The notes under the pieces are model-generated. The model worked only from the letters and a program-made list of their open reading frames with translations. It was not told the origin of the DNA and searched no databases. Position numbers and translations under genes: made by a program. Below are positions 44,475 to 52,406 of a stretch of DNA of 64,000 bases, piece by piece. This DNA comes from Herbivorax alkaliphila (lineage in GTDB: Bacteria > Bacillota > Clostridia > Acetivibrionales > Acetivibrionaceae): positions 1 through 64,000 of the forward strand of contig NZ_JAVDDS010000011.1 of NCBI RefSeq assembly GCF_030848475.1, given 5' to 3'. Numbering within the stretch: position 1 is the first letter of the stretch; each line of letters begins with the position of its first letter.

Positions 44475-45257
44475 TTGAACATACTATTTATTGGAGATAT
44501 TTTTGGTAATCCTGGAAGAAAGGTAGCAAAAGAAATGATTAGAAGGCTAAAAAAAGAGAGAGAGATAGACTTTTTCTTTGCTAACGGAGAAAATGCTGCA
44601 GGTGGAAGCGGGATTACATATGTTGTTGCTCAGGAATTGTATAGAACTGGTGTCCAAGGTATAACACTTGGAAATCATACTTGGTCTAAAAAAGAAGTTA
44701 TAAATTTCATTTCTTCAGATAAATGTATAGTAAGGCCAGCAAATTATCCATCTGAACTTCCAGGGCGTGGTTCTACAATAATAAAAAGTGAAAAAGGTGA
44801 AGTAGGAATACTTAACCTTATGGGAAGAGTATATATGGACAGTATAGATTGTCCTTTTAAAGCCGCAGAAAAAGAAGTTGCCTATTTAAAAAATCTTGTT
44901 AAAACTATTGTTGTAGATATTCATGGAGAAGCGACTTCAGAAAAATGTGCCCTTGGATGGTTTCTAGATGGGAAAGTTAGTTGTGTTTTAGGAACCCATA
45001 CCCATGTTCAGACAGCTGATGAGAAGATATTACCTTATGGAACAGGATATATATCTGATGTTGGAATGACAGGGCCTTATGAAGGTATTATTGGAGTAAA
45101 AAGAGATACAGTTATAAATAAATTTATAACACATATGCCAGCGAGATTTGAAGTTGCTCAAGGAAAGGCACAATTTAATGCTGTGTATATTGAGATTGAT
45201 GACAAAACTGGAAAAACCCTTAATATAGAAAGGATTTTTAAAATCTTGGAAGTGTAG
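44475..45257 (+). CDS. ymdB: YmdB metallophosphoesterase (cyclic nucleotide phosphodiesterase)
   Basis: 260 residues from TTG 44475, chosen because GGAGG at 44463-44467 is well placed and the protein then opens MNILFIGDIFGNPGRK, as in the family. Metal ligands are visible in GDIFG, NGENAAGG, LGNHTW and GTHTHVQTAD. In Bacillus YmdB hydrolyses 2',3'-cyclic nucleotides and affects biofilm and motility decisions. An in-frame ATG at 44412 falls just behind the inverted repeat and lacks a ribosome site. Confidence 0.93.
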   Translation: MNILFIGDIFGNPGRKVAKEMIRRLKKEREIDFFFANGENAAGGSGITYVVAQELYRTGVQGITLGNHTWSKKEVINFISSDKCIVRPANYPSELPGRGSTIIKSEKGEVGILNLMGRVYMDSIDCPFKAAEKEVAYLKNLVKTIVVDIHGEATSEKCALGWFLDGKVSCVLGTHTHVQTADEKILPYGTGYISDVGMTGPYEGIIGVKRDTVINKFITHMPARFEVAQGKAQFNAVYIEIDDKTGKTLNIERIFKILEV

Positions 45258-45268
45258 TATATGCAAAA

Positions 45269-45295
45269 AGAGGATTTTTAAAGTTTTTGTAGAAT
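45269..45295 (+). promoter_or_regulatory. Sigma-H promoter of spoVS
   Basis: AGAGGATTT (45269-45277), 11 bases, and GTAGAAT (45289-45295) fit the sigma-H pattern RnAGGAwWW-n11-RnnGAAT at every defined position. spoVS is sigma-H dependent in Bacillus. Transcription would begin near 45302, about 85 bases before the start codon. Confidence 0.7.
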
Positions 45296-45385
45296 ATTAA
45301 TAAGTAGTAGTAATTCAAGTTCAGTGTCATTAAGCTTTGTTGATGTATGATTTATGTACATCAAGAAAAGGGGGTAAGAAAATCC

Positions 45386-45649
45386 ATGAGCATCCTAAAA
45401 GTTTCAGCAAAATCTAATCCAAACTCTATCGCAGGAGCATTAACAGGATTCGTTAAAGAAGAAGGAACAGTTGAAATCCAAGCAGTAGGAGCAGGAGCAT
45501 TAAACCAAGCTATTAAAGCAGTAGCTATAGCAAGAGGTTTTGTTGCCCCGCTAGGAATTGAGCTAGTATGTATTCCCGCTTTTACAGAAGTCGACATTGA
45601 TGGACAGGAAAAAACGGCAATAAGGCTTATTATTGAGCCGAGGAAATAA
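45386..45649 (+). CDS. spoVS: Stage V sporulation protein S
   Basis: 87 residues beginning MSILKVSAKSNPNSIAGAL, nearly identical in pattern to known SpoVS, an Alba-like small protein that affects septation and spore coat assembly. ATG 45386 follows GGGGGT at about ten bases; an ATG at 45347 is in frame but lacks a ribosome site. Behind a sigma-H type promoter and followed by its own terminator. Confidence 0.96.
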   Translation: MSILKVSAKSNPNSIAGALTGFVKEEGTVEIQAVGAGALNQAIKAVAIARGFVAPLGIELVCIPAFTEVDIDGQEKTAIRLIIEPRK

Positions 45650-45673
45650 TTAGACCGGATGTTTTTTATAATT

Positions 45674-45727
45674 AAAGGTCAAATTTGGAAGGTTTTAATA
45701 AAAACTTTTCGAATTTGATCTTTTTTT
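45674..45727 (+). terminator. Terminator after spoVS
   Basis: A long imperfect hairpin: AAAGGTCAAATT (45674-45685) pairs with AATTTGATCTTT (45712-45723), inner GTTTT/AAAAC pairs add to it, and a T-run follows. Confidence 0.75.
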
Positions 45728-45908
45728 AAGCATAGAATTTTTTTAAAAAGTATTGAAAAAATAGTTATTGACCTTAAGGCAATAATAGGTTAGATTAATA
45801 ATGAACAGTAAAAAAGAATAGCGAATTTATTATTATTAAAAATATTATAGATAAACAAAAGAAATGAGTTTTGAGATTAAAAACTTAAAAGAGAAGGGGT
45901 TGAATATT

Positions 45909-47081
45909 ATGAAAAAGTGGAAATTTAGTCTTTTATTTTTAATTTGTATATGCTTCCTTTTTTCCTTTTCTGTTATCTTTGCACAGGAAGATGTTGGGCG
46001 AATCATGCAGGATGAAGATCAATTGCCAGAGCAAGTTAGAGCAAAAGTTTTAAATATAAGTGAAATGGAAGGCGAAAAAATAGATTCAGGTGGATATTTA
46101 GAAATAAAAACTCAATTGTTAGAGGTAAAAATACTTGAAGGTATTTATAAAGGAGAAATTATAGAAGCTCAGAATTCACTAAACTCTTTTAATGAGGCAT
46201 ATAATATAACAGTTTCAGAAGGACAGGATGTATTTTTATATATTGATGAGGGACAAGATGGTTCAATAGAAAATGCTTATGTTGTTGAAGTAGTCAGGGA
46301 CAAATATATTTTATACTTACTTATAGCGTTTATATTATTAATGCTTGTTGTTGGAAGGATGAAAGGTTTTAAAGCGTTAATTTCTCTTAGCATTACTTGT
46401 GTTGCTGTTATTTATGTTATGCTTCCGTTAATTTTAAAAGGTTATAATCCTATAATTGTTTCTGTACTTATATGCACAGGAGTTATAGGGTTAACACTTT
46501 TACTGGTAAGCGGTATTAATAAAAAATCTCTTTCTGCTATTATAGGTACAGTTGGAGGAGTTGTTACAGCTGGTATCATTGCTCTTGTAATGGGCAGTGT
46601 TACAAGTCTTACAGGTCTAGGAAGTGAAGAAGCTCAAATGCTTCAATTTTCGCCACTGGATATTGCACTTGATTTTCGAGGGCTGCTTTTTTCTGGTATT
46701 TTAATAGGTGCAATGGGAGCAGTTATGGACGTTGGTATTTCAATAGCATCTTCTGTAACCGAAGTGGCAGCAGTTAAAGAGGATATAAATACAAAAGATT
46801 TAATAAAAGCAGGTATGAATGTTGGGCGAGACATACTGGGCACAATGGCAAATACTTTAATTTTAGCATATACAAGTGCTTCAATTCCTCTTTTATTACT
46901 TTCTATGGCGTATAATGTTTCATTTATTGAGCTGATAAACTGGGAGATTGTAGCAGGTGAAATTATAAGGGCATTATCAAGCAGTATGGGACTGGTTGTA
47001 ACTGTTCCTTTGACAGCAGTTGCAGCGGCAACTCTTTTAAATAAAAGAAACATAAAAACAGATGGAAAACTTGAAGCATAA
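45909..47081 (+). CDS. YibE/F family membrane protein
   Basis: 390 residues. N-terminal signal-type helix (1-22), an extracellular domain (~23-135), then about seven to eight membrane helices (~140-385) with MLVVGRMKGFKALISL, GAMGAVMDVGISIASS and GRDILGTMANTLILAY, which mark the YibE_F family. Function unknown. ATG 45909 with AAGGGG upstream. A possible promoter is TTGACC (45768) with TAGATT 17 bases on. Confidence 0.88.
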   Translation: MKKWKFSLLFLICICFLFSFSVIFAQEDVGRIMQDEDQLPEQVRAKVLNISEMEGEKIDSGGYLEIKTQLLEVKILEGIYKGEIIEAQNSLNSFNEAYNITVSEGQDVFLYIDEGQDGSIENAYVVEVVRDKYILYLLIAFILLMLVVGRMKGFKALISLSITCVAVIYVMLPLILKGYNPIIVSVLICTGVIGLTLLLVSGINKKSLSAIIGTVGGVVTAGIIALVMGSVTSLTGLGSEEAQMLQFSPLDIALDFRGLLFSGILIGAMGAVMDVGISIASSVTEVAAVKEDINTKDLIKAGMNVGRDILGTMANTLILAYTSASIPLLLLSMAYNVSFIELINWEIVAGEIIRALSSSMGLVVTVPLTAVAAATLLNKRNIKTDGKLEA

Positions 47082-47102
47082 AGTAAAAAAGGTGTGGTAT
47101 TT

Positions 47103-47894
47103 TTGAGTATTGTTATAGGAGATAGAATTGATAAAAATGATTTTGGATTATTATATGGATTTAGTTTGTTTGAGACATTTTTAGTTAACAGAGAAGGAAA
47201 GATTTTTTTGTTAGATGGTCATTTAAACAGGCTTTTTAATTCCATGGACTTTTTAAAATTTAATTTAGAGTTTTCAAAATCCAATTTAAAGAGAGAAATA
47301 TTAAAATATGTAGAATTAAATAATATTCAAAACAAAGTAATGAGGGTTACTGTAACATATGGTAACAAACTAAAAAATATAAAGTCTAAAGTTATAATCA
47401 GTACTAGGGAAAATACACTTTCTGAAGAAAACTATAAAAGCGGATATAAGCTTAAAATTTCTGATGTTAAAAAAAGTAAGGAATCATATGTTTTAAGGCA
47501 CAAAACTTCTAATTATTTAGAAAATTATATTATTTCACAAAAGGCTTTAGAAGAAGGCTTTAATGATGCATTATTTTTAAATACAGATAATGAGATAACA
47601 GAGACAACAAGGTGCAATATGTTTTTTGTAAAAAATAATGTTATTTATACTCCAACTTTAGAATGTGGTCTTTTGCCAGGGGTTATAAGAGAATGGGTGA
47701 TAAAAAAAGCTGATAAGTTAGGGATAAAGGTATACCAGGGTAAATATAGTGTTGAGGATTTATTAGATTGTGATTATGCTTTTGTCACCAATTCTGTTAT
47801 TGGAATTATGGGGATTTCTTACATAGAAGATAAAAAAATAAAAATGAAAGACTTTTTTTATAGAGACTATATTAATGAGTTTGAAAATTTATAA
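47103..47894 (+). CDS. Class IV aminotransferase, PabC-like
   Basis: 263 residues, PLP fold type IV. The catalytic Lys is in HKTSNYLENYI, and ETTRCNMFFV and LPGVIREWVI are the usual cofactor-phosphate segments. The pattern fits 4-amino-4-deoxychorismate lyase (folate) better than branched-chain or D-amino acid aminotransferases, but pabA/pabB are not nearby. TTG 47103 is chosen over GTG 47094 because AAAGGTG (47088-47094) is placed for it. Just downstream of the YibE/F gene. Confidence 0.85.
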   Translation: MSIVIGDRIDKNDFGLLYGFSLFETFLVNREGKIFLLDGHLNRLFNSMDFLKFNLEFSKSNLKREILKYVELNNIQNKVMRVTVTYGNKLKNIKSKVIISTRENTLSEENYKSGYKLKISDVKKSKESYVLRHKTSNYLENYIISQKALEEGFNDALFLNTDNEITETTRCNMFFVKNNVIYTPTLECGLLPGVIREWVIKKADKLGIKVYQGKYSVEDLLDCDYAFVTNSVIGIMGISYIEDKKIKMKDFFYRDYINEFENL

Positions 47895-47932
47895 TATAGT
47901 AATTCAATAAAAAATTAAAGTAGGTGGTAATT

Positions 47933-48766
47933 ATGGAACTTAGAGAAAAGTTTAATAAATTAAAAGAAAATTTAAAATCTATGGAAAGTGTAGCTGTGGC
48001 ATTCTCAGGCGGAGTTGATAGTACGTTTTTGCTAAAGGTTTCACAGGATGTATTAGGGAACAGGTCTATTGCTGTAACAGCTAGGTCTGAGACTTTTCCA
48101 GAAAGAGAATACAAAGAAGCTGTGAATTTTACAAAAAAACATGGAATAAAACATATAACAATAGTTTCAGAGGAACTTGAAATAGAAGGCTTTTCAGATA
48201 ATCCCACTGACAGGTGTTATTTTTGCAAACATGAACTATTTTCTAAAATAATTAAGTCAGCAAAAGTTGAAAATGTTAGATATGTTTTAGATGGTTCTAA
48301 TGTAGATGATTTATCAGATTACAGGCCTGGATTAAAAGCGATAGAAGAACTTAAAATATCAAGTCCATTAAAAGAAGCAAAGCTTTCAAAAGATGATATA
48401 AGAAAATTGTCAAAGGAAATGAATCTTTCAACATGGAACAAACCTGCATTTGCATGTTTGTCTTCAAGGTTTCCATATGGTCAAAAAATAACATCTAAAA
48501 AGCTTAAAATGGTGGATAGGGCAGAGGAGTATCTACTCAAGCTGGGATTTAAACAGGTAAGAGTAAGGCATCATGGTGATATAGCACGAATAGAAGTAGC
48601 TTCAAATGAAAGATCAAAATTTTTTAATGAAAATGTAATGGAGGGTGTATCAAATAAGTTAAAAGAAATTGGTTTTTTATATACAGCCTTAGATTTAAAG
48701 GGATATAGGACAGGGAGTATGAATGAGACTTTGAATTTGCAAAAAAAACTATTTACTAGTGAGTGA
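47933..48766 (+). CDS. larE: ATP-dependent sacrificial sulfur transferase LarE
   Basis: 277 residues. PP-loop SGGVDST (~29-35), a CYFC pair in DRCYFCKHELF, and C175 in AFACLSSR, matching the sacrificial cysteine at 176 of the characterised Lactobacillus enzyme. It thiolates the pyridinium dicarboxylate precursor of the nickel-pincer cofactor of lactate racemase-type enzymes. ATG 47933 follows TAGGTGG. larB and larC are not in this window. Confidence 0.92.
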   Translation: MELREKFNKLKENLKSMESVAVAFSGGVDSTFLLKVSQDVLGNRSIAVTARSETFPEREYKEAVNFTKKHGIKHITIVSEELEIEGFSDNPTDRCYFCKHELFSKIIKSAKVENVRYVLDGSNVDDLSDYRPGLKAIEELKISSPLKEAKLSKDDIRKLSKEMNLSTWNKPAFACLSSRFPYGQKITSKKLKMVDRAEEYLLKLGFKQVRVRHHGDIARIEVASNERSKFFNENVMEGVSNKLKEIGFLYTALDLKGYRTGSMNETLNLQKKLFTSE

Positions 48767-48955
48767 ATAAAGAGATTTGATTATGTCAATTTTTTTTCTA
48801 TAATGCTTTAAAAGTGTAACCTTTTTTATAATACCTAATATAATAATAGTGTAGATGAATACTTACAGCTCATTGATGAGCATGGATAAAATAATGGATA
48901 AATCACAAATGACATCAGGATATTTTAAGGTATTATGTAAAAAGGAGGTTTTTTT

Positions 48956-49717
48956 ATGTCTAGCGAACGTTGTCCTAAAATTGAAGCGGGTCAGATTTTA
49001 AATCCAGGTTGTTTTCCACCGCCTAATGAGTTGGTGTGTATACAAGTTCCAAAGGTATTTGACCAGGTTGCATTAAGAGATTGTATATCCAGAACGGTTG
49101 TCCTGAAAAAAGGTGGAGAGATATGTCATCCAGTATTTACTTATGAAGGTGCCACTGACTTTAATATTGTGGAAGTTAAAGTTATCTCAAAAACAGACTC
49201 ACTTACAAGACCAGGTTATAAAAAATTAAAGTTGTTTGTTAAGTTAAGGTACAGAATTCACTATTCTGACGGAGTAGAACAATTAGAACAGGTTGATGAA
49301 GCGGCTTTTAATATCACAGTTAACGAAATTTACTGTCCTAACTGTATAGCACAGGTAGGAGCCGCAAAGACATGTGATAATTTCTGGACTAGTCCTAAGA
49401 AAAAGAAAAAACGTGATGCTGAGGGAACACTTATAAAAGTTGAAGCATTAGCTGAAGCTTTTAATGATGTGCTAAACCAAGCTACTGGTATGTTAACCCT
49501 TGACATAGGAGTGTTTTTTATTGTTAAATGCGAGTGTGTTGTACAGTTATTGATGCCATCATATGGATACTGTCCAGTGCCTCCTGAGCAGGTTGTTACA
49601 CATGCTCAGAACTGTAAGACATTTAATGATAGGAGAAAAACACCATTCCCTGATAAATTTTTTCCAGATCAAAAATGGAATCCATTAGACAAAAAAAGAG
49701 AATATAGTGAAGAGTAA
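48956..49717 (+). CDS. Putative cysteine-rich spore surface protein
   Basis: 253 residues with ten or more cysteines, several in an N-terminal segment CIQVPKVFDQVALRDC and in CPNCIAQ, CECVV and YCPVPP. No signal peptide or membrane helix. The opening motif is shared with many clostridial exosporium and coat-type proteins and with SipL/DUF3794-like families; assignment is by resemblance only. Very strong ribosome site AAAGGAGG. Likely made late in sporulation in the mother cell, but no sigma-E or sigma-K promoter was identified with confidence. The downstream DUF3343 gene is 14 bases away. Confidence 0.6.
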   Translation: MSSERCPKIEAGQILNPGCFPPPNELVCIQVPKVFDQVALRDCISRTVVLKKGGEICHPVFTYEGATDFNIVEVKVISKTDSLTRPGYKKLKLFVKLRYRIHYSDGVEQLEQVDEAAFNITVNEIYCPNCIAQVGAAKTCDNFWTSPKKKKKRDAEGTLIKVEALAEAFNDVLNQATGMLTLDIGVFFIVKCECVVQLLMPSYGYCPVPPEQVVTHAQNCKTFNDRRKTPFPDKFFPDQKWNPLDKKREYSEE

Positions 49718-49731
49718 TTCGGGGTGAGCTT

Positions 49732-49995
49732 ATGGAATATTATTATGCAGGTGTAGAAGTAAGGTCACATGCATTTATACTTGAACGCAGAATGAAGGAT
49801 GAAGGTGTAAGTTGTGAAATAACTTATATGCCAAGAGAAATAATGACAGATCTTTGTAATTTGGGAGTTAAATTTCAATATGCAGATCTTAATAAATCAA
49901 TTGATTTGATAAGACGCTCAGGATTACCAGAATGCAAAGTATACAAAGAAGTTATAACACCTGAGAGAGCCTACTACTATGATATTAATATATAA
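49732..49995 (+). CDS. DUF3343 small protein (putative Se/S carrier-like)
   Basis: 87 residues resembling DUF3343: short sequence opening with YYYAGVEVRSHAFILERRMKD-like helix, then MPREIMTDLCNLGVKF with the single cysteine where the family keeps its CG motif. Members often sit by cysteine desulfurase or selenium genes; here it follows the cysteine-rich protein instead. ATG follows GGGGTGAGC. Family call is moderate; function unknown. Confidence 0.7.
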   Translation: MEYYYAGVEVRSHAFILERRMKDEGVSCEITYMPREIMTDLCNLGVKFQYADLNKSIDLIRRSGLPECKVYKEVITPERAYYYDINI

Positions 49996-50036
49996 ATATA
50001 AAAACACTTCCAGTAGATAACCCCCACCGATAACTG

Positions 50037-50074
50037 ATAGTCCTCACTTTAGTCTAAAGTGAGGACTATGTTTT
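50037..50074 (+). terminator. Terminator after the DUF3343 gene
   Basis: ATAGTCCTCACTTTAG (50037-50052) and its perfect complement (50054-50069) around one base, followed by GTTTTGAGTTTTT. Confidence 0.85.
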
Positions 50075-50103
50075 GAGTTTTTAAATGGATAATGGTATTT
50101 AAG

Positions 50104-50153
50104 ACAAAGAAAAAGCACCCTATAAACATTATTTTTAGAGTGCTTTTCTTTGT
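50104..50153 (-). terminator. Terminator of the RmlB-like gene
   Basis: ACAAAGAAAAAGCAC (50104-50118) pairs with GTGCTTTTCTTTGT (50140-50153) around a 21-base loop. Read on the minus strand it ends in a T-rich arm, six bases after the end of the minus-strand gene. Confidence 0.75.
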
Positions 50154-50158
50154 AGTCA

Positions 50159-51127
50159 CTATATATTCTTATTGAGAAAAGCTGACTTGTACCAGTGGAT
50201 GGTATCTATTAATCCTTCTGCAATAGGATATTTTACACCCCATTTTAAATTATTTTTTAATTTGTAACTATTTAAACCACAGCGTATGTTGCTTTCAGGT
50301 TTAACTGTATCATAAGTTTTACCTGAAAGTTTTAAAAGTTCCTGAGCTATTTCGTAGTTTGAAAGTTCATATCCTGAACCTATATTATAAATTTCCCCTG
50401 TTTTTCCGTAAAAAATTATTCTTATTAGACCAACACAGTTATCTAAAACATGAATCCACTCTTTTTTTGTCAATACATCAGGTTTTGTAGAAATGTCTCT
50501 ATTATTTAAGATATTAATAATGCATGATGGAATAAATTCTTCAGTATTTTGAAAAGGTCCATAGTTCTGGCAACACCTTGCTATTATTGCAGGAAATCCA
50601 TAAGAGTCATAAAAGGATTTTACAACAAGATCAGCACTGGCCTTTGATGCTGCATAAGGGTTTTGTGGGGAAATAGGGGATTCTTCTGTAAAGAAATCAT
50701 CTTCTTTGTAAGTACTTCCATAAACCTGAGAAGTGGATAATTGAATAAAACGTTTGCCTTTAAAATTGTTCTTACCCCAAAAATACCTTGCACTTTCTAA
50801 AAGAGTAAGAGTACCGAGTATATTTGTCTGTGAAAATATCATAGGGTTTGCAAGGCTTTTATTTACATTTGTTTCCGCTGCAAAATTAATTATTATATCT
50901 GGTCTATGTCTTTTTATAACATAGTTAACAAGTTCTTGGTTGCATATGCTTCCATTTACAAAATGATATCTTGGAGATCTCTCTAACTCCTTAAGATTAT
51001 TGAGATTTGACATAGGACCAAGATTATCCATATTTATAACAACAAAATCTTTGTTTCTACGTATAAAGTATTTTATAAAGTTACTGCCGATAAATCCTGT
51101 GCCTCCAGTTATGAGTATTACCCTCAT
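50159..51127 (-). CDS. NAD-dependent sugar epimerase/dehydratase, RmlB-like with altered active site
   Basis: 322 residues, extended short-chain dehydrogenase. GGTGFIG binds NAD; Y158-x3-K162 (YAASK) is the catalytic pair; NFAAET and the late EWIHVLDNC segments match dTDP-glucose 4,6-dehydratase (RmlB). However, the dehydratase Asp-Glu of the TDEVYG motif is Ser133-Gln134 here (STSQVYG), so elimination of water is unlikely; an epimerase or decarboxylase-like role is more probable. Single minus-strand gene, perhaps for spore or cell-surface sugars. Confidence 0.85.
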   Translation of the reverse strand: MRVILITGGTGFIGSNFIKYFIRRNKDFVVINMDNLGPMSNLNNLKELERSPRYHFVNGSICNQELVNYVIKRHRPDIIINFAAETNVNKSLANPMIFSQTNILGTLTLLESARYFWGKNNFKGKRFIQLSTSQVYGSTYKEDDFFTEESPISPQNPYAASKASADLVVKSFYDSYGFPAIIARCCQNYGPFQNTEEFIPSCIINILNNRDISTKPDVLTKKEWIHVLDNCVGLIRIIFYGKTGEIYNIGSGYELSNYEIAQELLKLSGKTYDTVKPESNIRCGLNSYKLKNNLKWGVKYPIAEGLIDTIHWYKSAFLNKNI

Positions 51128-51203
51128 TTAAATCACATCCTTGTTTTTGCCTTCATTTAAGATAAGTACATTAAAGTGTCTTTATAGTGTGAGAATTAAT
51201 TTT

Positions 51204-51461
51204 TTAGTCAACATACATTTCATCGTCATCGTCATCGTCGTCTTCCTCTTCGATTTCATTATCCCAAGAAGCTTTTAAAAGGAAAGAAGCACCTCTGTTA
51301 TCTTCAGTGAATTTTAATTTGTAATTTAATTCTTTATCCCCGGGAATTACTACAGTTTTTCCTTCTACATTAAGTTTTTCCGCAAAAAGTTCTGGAAAGG
51401 TTTTTTTAATAAACTCCGCAAATTCAGATTTTGAGCCAATAAAATCCTGTTGATATTTCAT
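51204..51461 (-). CDS. Small acidic protein, possibly amphi-Trp type
   Basis: 85 residues. The core has VVIPGDKELNYKLKF and SFLLKASWDNE, which resembles the amphi-Trp small-domain family (a conserved Trp in a final strand), and the tail is a run of acidic residues with DDDDDDDE. ATG with AAAGGAG upstream on the minus strand. Function unknown. Confidence 0.65.
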   Translation of the reverse strand: MKYQQDFIGSKSEFAEFIKKTFPELFAEKLNVEGKTVVIPGDKELNYKLKFTEDNRGASFLLKASWDNEIEEEDDDDDDDEMYVD

Positions 51462-51502
51462 AATATAAGTCTCCTTTCAAAAATAAAAATTTACTTTACT
51501 GA

Positions 51503-51596
51503 CTTAGGAATGCCTTAGAAATAACGCCCTATTCTCAAAGACAAAATCCTGATGATTTAACGTGTTTTGGGCGATGAGAATGGGATGTTATTTCCT
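51503..51596 (+). repeat. Dispersed structured intergenic repeat, copy 2 (full)
   Basis: The same 94-nt element as 16902-16995. Here AATAACGCCCTATTCTC pairs with GAGAATGGGATGTTATT in 16 of 17 positions allowing G-U. Where copy 1 and copy 2 differ inside the outer stem, pairing is kept (for example U-G versus C-G, C-G versus U-G, U-G versus U-A), which points to selection on structure. It lies between two minus-strand genes, so their transcripts would carry the antisense form. Confidence 0.85.
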
Positions 51597-51650
51597 AACC
51601 ATTACTTAGCATAATATTCAAATAATGAATTTATGTTACTTAAAAATAAA

Positions 51651-52073
51651 TTATTTGTCCTTGAGATTTTTTAAGTATTCTGTTGTTATACTTGCAAATC
51701 CAGAGCCAGGCATAACAGGTTGGTTATTTGGTTCTAAATAATGGTCATTGTTTTGGTAATTATTTTTTTCTTTTTTTAATAAATCAAGTTCTGACTTAAT
51801 GTTTAATAAATCAGATTGGGAAATTCTATCTTCTGAAAGGTTTTCCGGGTCAATTTGGTTTTCTAAAAAATTTTGTTTTGCCTCGATATTGTCTATTTTT
51901 TCATTGAGTTTATTAATTGTTTCTTTTAATTGATCCATATTGTCAGATAGATATTCTAGGCTTTCTAAAATCACCTTTTTTAGATTTGGTATATCTACGG
52001 TTTCTTTATTATTTGATTGTTTATGTTCTATTTTTGGCCTTTGTGAATATAAATGTCTATTATAAAAAAACAT
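51651..52073 (-). CDS. Coiled-coil protein of unknown function
   Basis: 140 residues. A central coiled coil (~35-105, heptads of Leu, Ile with Lys/Glu/Asn), no signal peptide, and a C-terminal PGSGFASITTEYLKNL segment. Start ATG with GGGGG upstream on the minus strand. Not recognised. It is divergent from the sugar nucleotidyltransferase gene. Confidence 0.6.
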   Translation of the reverse strand: MFFYNRHLYSQRPKIEHKQSNNKETVDIPNLKKVILESLEYLSDNMDQLKETINKLNEKIDNIEAKQNFLENQIDPENLSEDRISQSDLLNIKSELDLLKKEKNNYQNNDHYLEPNNQPVMPGSGFASITTEYLKNLKDK

Positions 52074-52406
52074 AATTATTCCCCCTTTGCATTATTATAT
52101 TTTATAGCAAAATAAAATGTTACTATTAGAGAAATTCTCTCTTTTAAAAAACAAAAAATAACAAACTTGAATAATTTTAAAATGAATTAAATATGTCAAT
52201 ATTACAAAAGCTTTAATTATGTAGAACTAAACTAAGTAAATTACATTTTAAATTTTGAGTTGTATAATGTTTATTTTTAAAAACTTATGATAAAAAATTC
52301 TTTGAGAAAAGTATAGCAAAACTTTGTTTTAGAGAGTTGAGAAAAGTAATTAGTTTATAAATGGTTTTTGTGTTTTAAGTAATAAATTAATGAAAGGATG
52401 AATTAA
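52074..52406. other. Divergent intergenic gap
   Basis: 333 AT-rich bases between the coiled-coil gene (minus) and the nucleotidyltransferase gene (plus). It should hold promoters for both, but no clear -35/-10 pair with good spacing stands out. TTGAGAAAAG near 52301 is the best -35 guess. No RNA structure or reading frame seen. Confidence 0.5.
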
